Source of the DNA: a virus
Virus record (IMG/VR): IMGVR_UViG_3300042507_002862
Coordinates: 1-60,520 of that record
Direction: 5' to 3' (one strand)
Length of the DNA stretch: 60,520 nucleotides
The translations under genes were made by a program, and so were the position numbers. The notes under the pieces were generated by a model. That model saw only the letters and a list, made by a program, of their open reading frames with translations. It ran no database searches and was not told where the DNA came from. Below, one piece after another: positions 1 through 9,500 of this stretch. The stretch's first letter is position 1. Each line of letters begins with the position of its first letter.

Positions 1-186
1 GGGCGGCGCGCCCGCAAGAAATTTGTGACGCGAGTGGACGTTCAGGGATCCCTGACCCTCCCGTATGTGTTTAAGGCGACGGTGAACGATGACTGCACTA
101 TCAAACTCTGGGAGCAGGATTTGACGCTGTCTGTTGATCTGGCCACCGACGCTCCGACCGACGCCATCGACTACTTGGCCCCATGA
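1..186 (+). CDS. C-terminal end of virion protein (partial copy)
   Basis: An open frame from base 1 to the TGA at 184-186. It encodes the last 61 residues of the protein that is complete at 59450-60217, and the encoded residues are identical, both base differences being silent. It is the wrapped-around 3' end of that gene and not a separate gene. Its stop overlaps the next start as ATGA at 183. Confidence 0.9.
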   Translation, partial: GRRARKKFVTRVDVQGSLTLPYVFKATVNDDCTIKLWEQDLTLSVDLATDAPTDAIDYLAP

Positions 187-489
187 CGTGTACTAATCCC
201 GGCCGGTGCTGCAACCGCGCGGACTGCACAACCGGAGTGGCCCGGTGCAACTGCAAGGCATGCAGCGGCCTGTCTTGGTCATCAGACAATGATTGCAGGG
301 ACGGTGCCTGTTGGCTGAACGCGGACGGCGTTTACTCCTGCATCCAAACCAACCCATGCGACTGCGTGTACCGGGGCGGTGAATTTGCAGGAGCCGCCAC
401 CACTTGCCCAGGAGATGGCTCTGGCCCACCACCACCACCCCCTCCCCCTCCGCCGCCGGAAGACCCGGGGCCTATTCAGTCTTACTGCT
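1..489. repeat. Terminal duplication, left copy
   Basis: The first 489 bases match 60032-60520 except for eight substitutions at 127, 135, 199, 250, 275, 322, 332 and 362, with no indels. The copy holds the 3' end of a virion gene and the 5' end of the Cys-rich gene. A read-through circular assembly of a mixed population explains this best. True packaged terminal repeats should be identical. Confidence 0.97.
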
Positions 490-956
490 GCGATAGTCAG
501 AGCGGCATGTGCTACCAAGAGAATGCCGGGTTCTGCTCAGACGGGCGGCGGCGGTTCACGTCGATGGCAGCGTGCGTCAGCAGCTGCAGGGCGAACACCG
601 ACCCAGACCCTCCGCCTGACCCGGATCCGACGCCCTGCGACCCACCGTGCGGCGCATGCCAAGATTGCGTCAGTGGCGTATGCGTCAATCGATGCAGCGC
701 CAGCCAGTGCTGCAATGGCGTTTGCTGCGCAGCCAATGAGACGTGCGTCAATGGCGTGTGTACTCCCGCTTCAAATTGCACTGGCTCTTGCCGGTGGCGA
801 CTTGATCGATTGGCTGAAGATGGCACGCCGCTGTGGTGGACCCTGCTTTCCGCCTGCACTAGCTCCGGCTGCGATTGCAATGGGCCGACCACCAACCCAG
901 GCGTAGGCGGCATCGCCGTGACGCCCTGCTACAGAGTCGGTAACTCTTTCCCATGA
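183..956 (+). CDS. Cys-rich protein with polyproline linker
   Basis: 257 residues. The N-terminal third is dense in Cys and is followed by a run of 11 prolines (about 79-89). A middle Cys module contains a YCC start and a GMCY motif. A Pro/Asp spacer precedes a C-terminal block of CxxC and CC pairs (about 150-195). There is no signal peptide or membrane segment. The start is ATG in an ATGA overlap with the upstream virion gene, and the next gene again starts by ATGA, so it belongs to the virion operon. Disulfide-knotted modules on a stiff proline linker would fit an exposed decoration or host-contact protein, which is inference. I recognise no family. Confidence 0.8.
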   Translation: MTCTNPGRCCNRADCTTGVARCNCKACSGLSWSSDNDCRDGACWLNADGVYSCIQTNPCDCVYRGGEFAGAATTCPGDGSGPPPPPPPPPPPEDPGPIQSYCCDSQSGMCYQENAGFCSDGRRRFTSMAACVSSCRANTDPDPPPDPDPTPCDPPCGACQDCVSGVCVNRCSASQCCNGVCCAANETCVNGVCTPASNCTGSCRWRLDRLAEDGTPLWWTLLSACTSSGCDCNGPTTNPGVGGIAVTPCYRVGNSFP

Positions 957-1378
957 TCGAAGGACCGCGACACCACTTTGAAGCCCGCTGCCGCGAACGC
1001 GGCTACGACCTCGCCACCGCCATGAAGTCGGTAGTGGAAGTGCGTGGCGACATCTACGTAGTGGACGAAACGCACCCCAACTACCCCCGCGCCAAGGAGC
1101 CTGCTGGCCCAGGCACGGAACTCAAAGCCCTGCTGAAGTACATCGGAATTGTCGCCACCCCCAATTGTTCTTGTAACGCCCGTGCCGCAGAGATGGATCG
1201 CCGGGAAGCGGAAACCCCCGGATGGTGTGCGGAAAACATCGAAACCATCTTGGATTGGCTGAAGGAACAGGCCGATGCCAGGGGGCTTCCCTTCGTCCGA
1301 ATGGGCGCAAAAGTGCTTGTTCGACGGGCAATTTCCAATGCGCGAAAGAAAGCTGCCCAGAAGGACAATAACAAGTAG
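953..1378 (+). CDS. Conserved-looking virion-operon protein, unknown function
   Basis: 141 residues, starting in an ATGA overlap with the Cys-rich gene. The middle carries a GTELKALL segment, then a CSC pair (about 73-75), a Trp-Cys pair near 91 and an amphipathic helix (ETILDWLKEQ), and the tail is basic. The Cys/Trp pattern looks like a small metal-binding or disulfide fold. I recall similar sequences in phage operons but cannot name the family. Its place between tail and internal virion genes suggests a minor virion or assembly role. Confidence 0.75.
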   Translation: MIEGPRHHFEARCRERGYDLATAMKSVVEVRGDIYVVDETHPNYPRAKEPAGPGTELKALLKYIGIVATPNCSCNARAAEMDRREAETPGWCAENIETILDWLKEQADARGLPFVRMGAKVLVRRAISNARKKAAQKDNNK

Positions 1379-1387
1379 GAGAACACC

Positions 1388-2728
1388 ATGGCTACTTTTG
1401 GAAACTTTGATAAGACCTGGGGGTCGGTTAATGCCGGCGTGGGGGCGGCGGCGCTCCCAGAGGTCTACAAGACACAGCAGGTTCTGGCAGCACAGCCCGC
1501 AGCCTTTGCCGATCAGCGGCAGAAGAACTACGGCAATTTCGTCCAGGGACAGAACGGCTACATGCAGGCCCTGGCTGGCCTTGGCAACTCCTATGCCAGC
1601 AACTATGGGGCCTATGCCGCCGGGCTTGGTAATGTCGCCCAGGCGCAGGCTAACGCGCTGAATAACCAGAACGCCCAGAACGGCTACAACTCCATGGCAG
1701 CTGCTGCTCAGCAGGGCGCCATCGGCAACATCGGCTCCGCGGCTCTTGGCGCGGCCGGTTCCGCCACTAGTTCCGCCATGCAGGCGTGGGCGCAGAACCA
1801 AGCCGCTTACAACAAGGCGATGTCGGATCTGGGTGCGGCCAATCAGACCGGCCTGAGTCAGCTGGGCCAGAGCAGAAACAACGCCATCGGATCTTTGGGG
1901 AACTCCTACGCCAAGGCTGGCCTTGGGTTCGGCATCGCCAGTTCGCTCCCCGGCCTGTTCGGTGGTGGTGGCGGCGGCAGCGGCGGTGGATTCCAGGCCA
2001 CTGGGCCGGAAGGCTCCTTGGCCTCTGGCACGTATGGGTCTGACGCTCCCGCGGCGCCCCAGACGAATGGTGCTTTGAGTGGCATGCTGGATCGCACCAT
2101 GGCCGGGCTGGATTCCGTGCGAGGCGACCTGAACTCCACGGACATTGCCGACCGACTGGATCGCAACTATGCCGGCGGCGTCAACACGCTTACCGGCCAG
2201 CACATGTCCTCGCGCGGCATGCCGTCGCAGATGATGGGCCAAGCGTTGAGCGGGCTCTATGGCATGAATGCACTGAACCTGGATGCTTCAGAGCGGGGCA
2301 TGCAGGACTACTACGCCAACCAGACCCGCCCGCGCGACCCGCAGAACATCAACGTCACGGACGTTTTGTCTGGCCTGACCTATGGCTACGGCGACTCCGC
2401 GAACCGGCTTGGTGGCGTGCAGGGCCAGATGGGCTCCGGGTGGAACGACGCTAAGTCTGCCTATGGCGACTCCAACAGGTTTATCGACAACACCTACAAG
2501 ACCACCATCGGCAATCTGCCGCAGTGGAAGACGCCGACGCAGAACATGCTTGAGGCTCGCAAGTCCCAGCTGACCTCTGGCCTCATGGACTCCATGATGG
2601 AGGACCGCATGCCCAACGCGCTGAGTGACTTTCACAAGTCTTATTATGGTTTTGACACGCGCGCGCAGCAGGTTGCCAAGATGCGTGATGCGCTTGCGTT
2701 CGCCAACGGTCAGCTGGGGGCTGCATGA
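1388..2728 (+). CDS. Ala/Gly/Gln/Asn-rich virion protein
   Basis: 446 residues with a TAGGAG ribosome binding site 8 bases before the ATG. The first half is Ala/Gln/Asn/Tyr-rich and helical (about 20-180). A polyglycine hinge (about 194-202) follows, then a second helical half with many Asn, Met and Tyr. The composition resembles internal or ejection proteins of short-tailed phages, for example the T7 internal core, but no family signature is visible. It is followed by two smaller proteins of similar composition, so the three probably form a module with the giant protein at 6528. Confidence 0.8.
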   Translation: MATFGNFDKTWGSVNAGVGAAALPEVYKTQQVLAAQPAAFADQRQKNYGNFVQGQNGYMQALAGLGNSYASNYGAYAAGLGNVAQAQANALNNQNAQNGYNSMAAAAQQGAIGNIGSAALGAAGSATSSAMQAWAQNQAAYNKAMSDLGAANQTGLSQLGQSRNNAIGSLGNSYAKAGLGFGIASSLPGLFGGGGGGSGGGFQATGPEGSLASGTYGSDAPAAPQTNGALSGMLDRTMAGLDSVRGDLNSTDIADRLDRNYAGGVNTLTGQHMSSRGMPSQMMGQALSGLYGMNALNLDASERGMQDYYANQTRPRDPQNINVTDVLSGLTYGYGDSANRLGGVQGQMGSGWNDAKSAYGDSNRFIDNTYKTTIGNLPQWKTPTQNMLEARKSQLTSGLMDSMMEDRMPNALSDFHKSYYGFDTRAQQVAKMRDALAFANGQLGAA

Positions 2729-3069
2729 TTACATACAACAGCGGCCTGCAGAATGCGCCGCCGATCACCGAGGCGCTCCTGTCTTCAGCGAAGACCGACA
2801 TGCTTCGGAAGTCGCCCTACGCTTACCCCGGTTCGCACCAAGACATTCTTAGTGCGCGCGGCCAGGAGAACATGGCGCAGCTGCGGCACTCTGCAGAGAA
2901 GGCCAATACCGACTACGGCCTTCAGCAGCAGCGGGCGCAGAACGACCTGTCTCTTGCTGGCCTGCAGCAGATGGCATCTGCCCAACAGCAGCAGAGACAA
3001 CTGGAAACCTCGCGCGCCGGGGCGGCTATGAATGCCTATAGCGGCTTGCTCTCAGGGCTCTTTGGATGA
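2725..3069 (+). CDS. Gln-rich small virion protein
   Basis: 114 residues starting in an ATGA overlap with the 446-residue gene. The C-terminal two thirds form a Gln-rich helix (about 50-98) that ends in a hydrophobic Leu/Gly tail (YSGLLSGLFG). The next gene ends in the similar FVNSLLGGLLN, so the two look like diverged paralogues or partners. A coiled-coil rod with a short membrane-seeking tail is plausible for an ejected protein, which is inference. Confidence 0.75.
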   Translation: MITYNSGLQNAPPITEALLSSAKTDMLRKSPYAYPGSHQDILSARGQENMAQLRHSAEKANTDYGLQQQRAQNDLSLAGLQQMASAQQQQRQLETSRAGAAMNAYSGLLSGLFG

Positions 3070-3485
3070 ACCAGAACAGCGTCACCGTCAACCAGCCGCG
3101 CCCTGCCGGATTCACGCCGCAGACCACGCAGTCGGTATTTAACAACAACTACGCCAATGCGATGGCAGCGGGCGACCCTCGCTTCAACGTGAAGCAGTAT
3201 GACCGCGGCGGGATGTCGCGCGGTGGTGGGCAGTGGGGCCAAGCGGGCATTGATGCCTCGCAGAAACTGGCGTCTGGGATTGCCGAGGCGTACAGCCAAA
3301 AGGCCGGCGATGCCACAGCCAACGCAAACACGCAACTGCAGGGTCAGCAGCAACAGCAGCAGTACGCCCAGCAACTCGGCGCGCTTCAGCAACAACAAAA
3401 CAACGACAACGCCATGATGGCACTGCAACGACAGCAGCAGCAGATGAGCTTCGTCAATTCGCTTCTTGGAGGCTTGCTTAACTAA
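3066..3485 (+). CDS. Gln-rich small virion protein with hydrophobic tail
   Basis: 139 residues starting in an ATGA overlap. The N-terminus resembles a structural anchor (FTPQTTQSVFNNNYANAMAAG). Residues from about 90 to 128 are dominated by Gln (stretches of 5 to 6), followed by a Leu/Gly tail. Composition and tail resemble the upstream 114-residue protein. Function unknown; a short virion or ejection component is likely from position. Confidence 0.75.
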   Translation: MNQNSVTVNQPRPAGFTPQTTQSVFNNNYANAMAAGDPRFNVKQYDRGGMSRGGGQWGQAGIDASQKLASGIAEAYSQKAGDATANANTQLQGQQQQQQYAQQLGALQQQQNNDNAMMALQRQQQQMSFVNSLLGGLLN

Positions 3486-3778
3486 TGGCCCGCATCGACT
3501 TTGACCTGGATGACCTGACGCAGGCTGGCCTGAAGAGGCTGGTGAAGCAGCTGCTCGCCGCCAGCGACGAAGAGGAAAAGAAGATCGTCGCCAAGCTGGG
3601 CAAGCACAACGACTCTGAAGAGAAGTCAGAGGGCAAGCCACACAAGCAGAAGAACGATCTAGCCGATCTCCATGACGAGATGCACGGCAAGCCCAACACC
3701 CCGATGGTCGAAGACGATGACGGCCCGCTGGACGGCGAAGAGATGCCCGAGATTCCGAAGAAGAAGGGGAAGAAGTAA
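3485..3778 (+). CDS. Small highly charged protein
   Basis: 97 residues, starting as TAATG on the stop of the previous gene. Acidic and lysine-rich segments alternate and the tail is lysine-rich (KKKGKK). No hydrophobic core is obvious, so much of it is probably disordered. It might act as an assembly chaperone or DNA-contacting internal protein, but nothing in the sequence decides this. Confidence 0.7.
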   Translation: MARIDFDLDDLTQAGLKRLVKQLLAASDEEEKKIVAKLGKHNDSEEKSEGKPHKQKNDLADLHDEMHGKPNTPMVEDDDGPLDGEEMPEIPKKKGKK

Positions 3779-4869
3779 TGCCCAACCCTGCGCGTTACGC
3801 GGATGACGCTGTCGATGCTATTCGCCGCATGCTCACGTCAGGTGGCGTTGTGCTTCCACCCCCGGGCGCTGCGCGAGCCGCCGCCGAAGTGGTTATCGAC
3901 CCGGCCATTGCCGCCCGCGCCGCAAGGCAGGCTGAGCTTCCTCTGGGTGACATTCCAGCGCCGTCCGCCCCCACGCACCCAGGCGCCTATCTAGACCGCA
4001 TGAGGACCGCGCACTGGGTTGACGCCACAGAGGGCTCTAGAGGCCCGCATAACATTTTCCCCGACGTTGCGCCGCTGGACCCGCAGTCGGCCCCAGACCT
4101 TCAACTTGGCTCGCCGCTCTGGAATCAGATGGATCAGCGGGCCACCGCATACGACAACCTCCTGAAGGGGCGCACTGCAAACCTTCGCAACCAGCCGTTC
4201 GCCAAGCCCGCCCAGGCTGCAATCCAAGAGGCCAATGCCAACTCCTCCAAGATGCGTGCTGCCATGGAGGCGTCCGCCCAGCGCGGCGAACTCATGCAGG
4301 ATGTTGCCCTTATTGGGGCCGGCGTAGCTGGTGCTGGCGCGCTAGGAGCAGGTGCGCTTGCTCTGTCTGGTGCTGGCGGTACGCCGGAAGCCGCAGCCAC
4401 TCCCCCCAAGGCTGCGCCTCCCGCCGCGGCGCCGAAGCCTACTGCCGCGCCCCCCAAGCCCGCCGGCGACGAGCCGCTGACCTCCACGGAAGGAACGGCA
4501 GACCTTGCTAGCGAGGCTCGCCCGGCACCTGCAGTGCAGTCTTCCACCGACCCGCGCGAGCAGGCCCAAGAACTGATCGCTCAGCTGAACCAGATGCGGC
4601 GGCAGGCTGGCGGCGAGGTGCCAGAAGCCAAGCAGATGACGGCGGAGATCAACCGGCTGTTGGCTCTCAGCAATCAGAAGCGCAACGCCACGCCTCCGCA
4701 GCAGGGGGCCAGCGATCCGCACAGCCAAGCCCAGGCTCTCATCGCTCAGTTGAACGAGATGCGCCGCAAGGCGGGCGGTGAAGTTCCGCAGGCCCAGCAG
4801 ATCATGGCTGAAGTGCGAAGGCTTCAGGCCATGGGCGACCAGCAACGCAACGTAGCACAGACCCGATAG
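3778..4869 (+). CDS. Virion protein with membrane-like segment and internal duplication
   Basis: 363 residues, TAATG overlap with the previous gene. A helical N-terminal half leads to an Ala/Gly hydrophobic segment (about 178-200) that could cross or insert into a membrane. A Pro/Ala linker (about 205-235) follows. The C-terminus carries two tandem copies of a roughly 58-residue helical repeat, each with AQxLIAQLNxMRRxAGGEVP (about 263-282 and 321-340). A membrane-active segment in an internal virion protein would fit genome ejection, which is inference. Confidence 0.78.
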   Translation: MPNPARYADDAVDAIRRMLTSGGVVLPPPGAARAAAEVVIDPAIAARAARQAELPLGDIPAPSAPTHPGAYLDRMRTAHWVDATEGSRGPHNIFPDVAPLDPQSAPDLQLGSPLWNQMDQRATAYDNLLKGRTANLRNQPFAKPAQAAIQEANANSSKMRAAMEASAQRGELMQDVALIGAGVAGAGALGAGALALSGAGGTPEAAATPPKAAPPAAAPKPTAAPPKPAGDEPLTSTEGTADLASEARPAPAVQSSTDPREQAQELIAQLNQMRRQAGGEVPEAKQMTAEINRLLALSNQKRNATPPQQGASDPHSQAQALIAQLNEMRRKAGGEVPQAQQIMAEVRRLQAMGDQQRNVAQTR

Positions 4870-4877
4870 GAGATACG

Positions 4878-6521
4878 ATGTCCATTGATCTCAGGCCCAG
4901 CACCGTTGATCCGCTTGACGCTTCTGCCACGCCGATCACGCCCGATCCGGTTGTGAGAACCAGCACCGCCCCGGGGCGTGGCTGGACTGTGCGTGGGAAT
5001 GTGACTCGCGACGAGATGGTGCGACGGTATGTGGCTGCGGGGCTTTCTCAGGAAGACGCCGAGCGGTTGGCGGACGAGGAGTTGGCCCGCAGTGGTGACC
5101 GTCCGCGTGGCCTGTACGACCAGGACAACACGCCCGAAGGCAACGCCGCATTGGCGCAGCGCGTGCAAGGCGACAAGCGTGCGAAGGACCGGCAGGCGCG
5201 GTTTGAGTCCGACTACAACGAGGCTACTGGCGCGCCGGTGGGGCCCGACATCGCGCCGCCGGCATTGGCGCCCGACGATATCCCGCTGACGCCAGAGCAG
5301 TTGCGCGCCAAGGGCTACAACCCCATGCGAGAGCCGGGAGTCCGCATGCCTGACGGTTCTCGCGTTGCACCTCCGCAGCCGTTGTACACCGAGCGCGAAG
5401 CCCGCGATTACAACATTCGTACGCCCGTTGGTGACGGCATGTACACGCCGTCTGGACGAGACAGGGACATGGAGGCCCGAGGCTATCGTCCGGTTACCAA
5501 TCCCGATGGGACGGTCGCGTATCGGCTTTCGCCCACTGGTGGGGTTGACGGTCTTCCTGGCACGCCCGGCCGGGCCGGTCAGCGGCATGACATGGAAGCC
5601 CCAATGCTGGATGAAACAGGCAATCGCATCATCGGCCCCGACGGCCAGCCGGTCGCTAAGTTCAATACAGACGTGCTGCCCGGCCCGATCTCGCAGAACA
5701 ATGTGGTCTATAAGCAGACCGACTTGGCGAGGCGGCGGCAGGCTGCATACAACTCCGAGCGTCAGCTGTACCGCATGGCCGCTGCGGCCAATATGACGCC
5801 CGCCGAGTTCAGGGCGAAGCACCCGGAATTGTTCACCGACCTAGAGGTGCCCGTTGGTCCCGGCGCCTCTCAGCCCAACGGCCAAGGGCAGTTCATCGCC
5901 CAGCAGGGTGCCCCTGCTGCGCAGGGCGCCGCCAAGCCGCAACTAGTGCGCTCTGGCGTGGGCGCACGGATGGAAGTGCAAGCTGCCCGACAAGCTGATG
6001 CCGAAAAGCGCGAGTCGGCATGGCGTTCGCAGATGATGCTGGCCGGACGCAACCCCGCCAAGAATGCCGTCAATGCCTTCAACGCTCTGGGCGATCCAGC
6101 GATGAATGACTGGCAGCGTGCCGTCATGGCCAATGCTTTGCGCCCTGACATGGACAACACCACCCCGCTGACCGTCGATGCGATGGGTGCGCAGAACGCC
6201 ATGCGGCTGTTGAACGGAATTAACCTTGGTGCTGCGGGTGGACTTGGTGGCCCTGCCGCCGGCATCGCGGCGGATGCGGCCAAGCAGCAACGGCGCGACC
6301 GCGCCAAGACAGAGTTTGATACTTGGCATCAGTCTAACGTGGGCACGCGGGCGTACTCGCAGGGCGACCATGACCGAATGGTTAATTACATGATGAACCA
6401 ATACGGTCTTAGCAGGCCAGAGGCTGAAGCAATAGCGCAGTCGCACGGCCGTCCGGTCGCCACTACGCCCGCCAAGCCGCCGGATGCCGTAGACGCACTG
6501 GAGCCGTCGTACTCCTACTAA
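4878..6521 (+). CDS. Large virion structural protein, unknown function
   Basis: 547 residues with an AGGAG site 5 bases before the ATG. The start is Pro/Asp-rich, with a helical motif near residue 50 (EEDAERLADEELARSGD-like). A long proline- and arginine-rich middle follows, then a helical domain (about 355-500) containing a short Ala/Gly hydrophobic patch. No enzymatic motif is visible. It lies directly before the giant 1240-residue protein, an arrangement resembling the internal core gene pairs of short-tailed phages. Confidence 0.78.
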   Translation: MSIDLRPSTVDPLDASATPITPDPVVRTSTAPGRGWTVRGNVTRDEMVRRYVAAGLSQEDAERLADEELARSGDRPRGLYDQDNTPEGNAALAQRVQGDKRAKDRQARFESDYNEATGAPVGPDIAPPALAPDDIPLTPEQLRAKGYNPMREPGVRMPDGSRVAPPQPLYTEREARDYNIRTPVGDGMYTPSGRDRDMEARGYRPVTNPDGTVAYRLSPTGGVDGLPGTPGRAGQRHDMEAPMLDETGNRIIGPDGQPVAKFNTDVLPGPISQNNVVYKQTDLARRRQAAYNSERQLYRMAAAANMTPAEFRAKHPELFTDLEVPVGPGASQPNGQGQFIAQQGAPAAQGAAKPQLVRSGVGARMEVQAARQADAEKRESAWRSQMMLAGRNPAKNAVNAFNALGDPAMNDWQRAVMANALRPDMDNTTPLTVDAMGAQNAMRLLNGINLGAAGGLGGPAAGIAADAAKQQRRDRAKTEFDTWHQSNVGTRAYSQGDHDRMVNYMMNQYGLSRPEAEAIAQSHGRPVATTPAKPPDAVDALEPSYSY

Positions 6522-6527
6522 CGGCCC

Positions 6528-9500
6528 ATGCCACGCTCCCCACTCTTTGACATCTATGATCCCGATGGACTCCTGCAACAGCAGGCCCAGCTGGGGTTGC
6601 TGCCTCGCAATGACGAAGAGCTTGACCCTCTAGGCATCGCCCCTCTCGGAAAACGCAAGGCCCAGCTGTCTGACCTCATGCCCGAGGAGGAGAAGCGTGG
6701 CATGCTTCAGACGCTGGCTTCCGCCGGATCGTCTGGCCTTGCGGGTCTGGGTTGGTTGCTTGATACGCCCGGCGCCATAGTTCGCGGCGGCTTGTCTGGC
6801 GGTCCCGGCAAAGCCCTGTCCGCTCTGTGGGATACAACCGATGAGCGCGTGGACGGCCGCGAACTCCTGCGCCAGTACGGCATGGTTGGCGACCAGGATA
6901 ATTGGGGCAACTTCGGCGGCGGGCTGGCGGCTGAGTTGCTTCTGGATCCGCTCACGTACGCTTCGCTTGGGCTCAATCAGATTGTGGGCAAGGGTGCCAA
7001 GACCGCCGCCGGGAACATTGTGCAGACGGCTGGACTTCTGGATGATTTTGGCGTGCATGCTCGCAACGTGCTTGGCAAGGGCGAGCGCGAAGCGTTGCGC
7101 GAGGCTACGGCCCGGTCTGTGCTTGGGGCAGTCCCAGAAGGAGCGGCCAGGGACGCGGCCATGCGCGACTTCTTGGGCGCCGGTGGCACTGAGGCCATGA
7201 TGGATCAGCCTCTTGCCAGAATGAATCGCATCAGCCTTCCTGGCTTCTCGTCCGACGCCACGGACCTGTACGGCAAGGCTATCGGTGACTGGGCGGCGAA
7301 GACTGGCGATGCTCTTGGCGAAAGCATGATGACCAACCCATACACGGGCCGCATCGCCCGTGGGTTGCAAAGTGCTTTCGATCCAAGCGTCATGGGATTC
7401 GTTGACCGCGACAAGCAGCTGGATGCGCAGACGATCATGGCGGCGCGCAAGCAGCGCGAGCGAGCGGATCGCTTGGCTCTGTCGGGCTTGCAGTACGACG
7501 CCAACCAAGCACTCCGTGAAGCAGGGTCTTCGCTCAGCGACACCGACCTGTCTGATGCGCTGCGTGTTGTTGCCGAGGGTGGCGATGCGCCCAGCAGTCT
7601 CTCGCAGTATTTAGACTTGCCTGCCGTTGAGACGCTGATGAACTACGTTAGCGGCTATCGCGACGAGGCTGTTGAGCAGGCAAAAAGACTTGGCCTGCCG
7701 CTGGAGGAGTTCCGTTCTCGCACGGGCGGCGACTGGTTTCCGCGTCAGCAGCTTGCGTTCGACAGGCCGCAAGTGCCCCAATGGCCAGAGGGGACCGTCC
7801 CGCCAGAGCGCCTCAAGAGGCAGCAGACGCGCGGCTCTAAGCCAGTTGCCTTTGACGATAACCTCTCGCGCGGGCGTGACGAGGCGTACGACGTTATGGG
7901 TCAGAGCGACACGCTCAACCGCATGTCCTTGGACGCGGATCTACAGCAGGCTCTGCGAGGTGCCAAGAACGAGGACGTGCGTGGGATCCTAGAGCGGTGG
8001 TTTGCTGATCCCCAGAACAACGTCCCGCCCAAGATGCGAGATGCCTCTCTGGATGACTTCATTCAACGAGAGGACGGGAGCGTCGATTGGTCCCAAGCGT
8101 CCGGCCCCAGCAACGATCTGTACGGCTGGATGGATTCCATGGACGATGAGGGCAACTACCTATATAAGGCCCCTGCGCTCCCCGCCAACCACCCCTTGAA
8201 CCTGCAGGCTCAGTCGTTGCGCGACCAACTGCAAGCTGTCCCGCACGGAAGTAACGACCCAAATCTTTTGTCATCCTTGCGTGCGCAGCTGAGCGCCGTG
8301 TCTGAGCAGATACCGATGGCGGAGCGCGAGGTGTGGCGCGACAAGTTGCACACTAGGCTGGCCGATTTTGTGCGCGGCATGGATCCGCAACACGCGGCCA
8401 CCGGCCTGCCTGTCTTTGGGCAGAACTCTTTCAACGAGCTTTCTCGCTACGTGCTTGGGCGTGGCAGGACAGAGGTCAACGCCCAAGAGATGCTGAAGAT
8501 CCTGAAGCGGCAGGCCGAGAACACGGCAGCTGATGCGGTGACCGGCGGCGTCAACTACACCGCAGCCGATGCCTTGAAGGCACTCGGCATGACCGGAGAA
8601 ACGGCTCCCGACGTTCTTCGCGAGACGCTTGGAGTCAACAGCCTAGATGACATCAGCTTCAACAAGAAGTACATCGATGACTGGTCGAAGACACTAGAGC
8701 GTGGCAAGACGCCGCCGGAACTGTCGCCGCTGCTGGAGTCGTACGACAACTACACCAAGCGGTTTAAGGCGCTGGCACTTCTCTGGCCCTCGCGGTACTC
8801 GCGAGACGCTTATTCTGGCGCGTTCTCTGCCGCCACCAAAAAGGCGTTCAGCCCATCCGACTGGCTGACTGGCACCCAGATCAACAACGGCGACTACGCG
8901 GGCCTGCTTCGCAAGATCAAAGACCTTCCCCGCTACCGCGATCTGCCGACCGACGATGCCAAGCTGCGGCAGTATCTGATCGAACAGGGCGCAGAAGGGC
9001 TTGGCACCTCCACGGCGAACGACGAACTTCTGTCCGGTGCGGGCAACGCCGGGCTGCGAGGCATGTACCCTGGCGCTGTCGCCCCAGAAACCGAATCGCT
9101 ACTGGACCGCGCCAAGCGTGCGACTTGGAGGGACTGGCTGAATCCGTTCTCCATCTCCACGGCCAGCGGCAACACCAATCCCATCCTTGAGGCTGGCGAC
9201 CGAGCGGCTCAGTTCACTGACGCTGGCAATCGGCACGGTTCATACCTGACGCTCATCCGCAAAGGCTACGCACCAAACGAAGCTGCACGCATCGCCAACC
9301 TGACCCAAGTGGACTACCGCCCCGAGGCTTTTACGAACTTTGAGCGCGACGTGCTGAAACGCGCGTTTCCGTTTTATTCATACACCAAGGGCATCACGCC
9401 GCTCATTGCAGACCAGCTTGCCACCAATCCAGCCGGGATGATGGGGCAGTCAATTCGGGCGCTGAACCGCGGAGGGCAGGCGACCGAGCAGAACTTTACG

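Noticed and set aside
1-489. Direct terminal repeats of a packaged linear genome
   Set aside because: Packaged terminal repeats are copied from one sequence and should be identical. Eight differences fit overlapping ends of a circular assembly from a mixed population better.
929-2242. Long - strand open frame of 437 codons
   Set aside because: It is antisense to two well-supported virion genes with good ribosome binding sites. The translation is His/Gly/Arg-rich with no motif, as expected for a shadow in GC-rich DNA.
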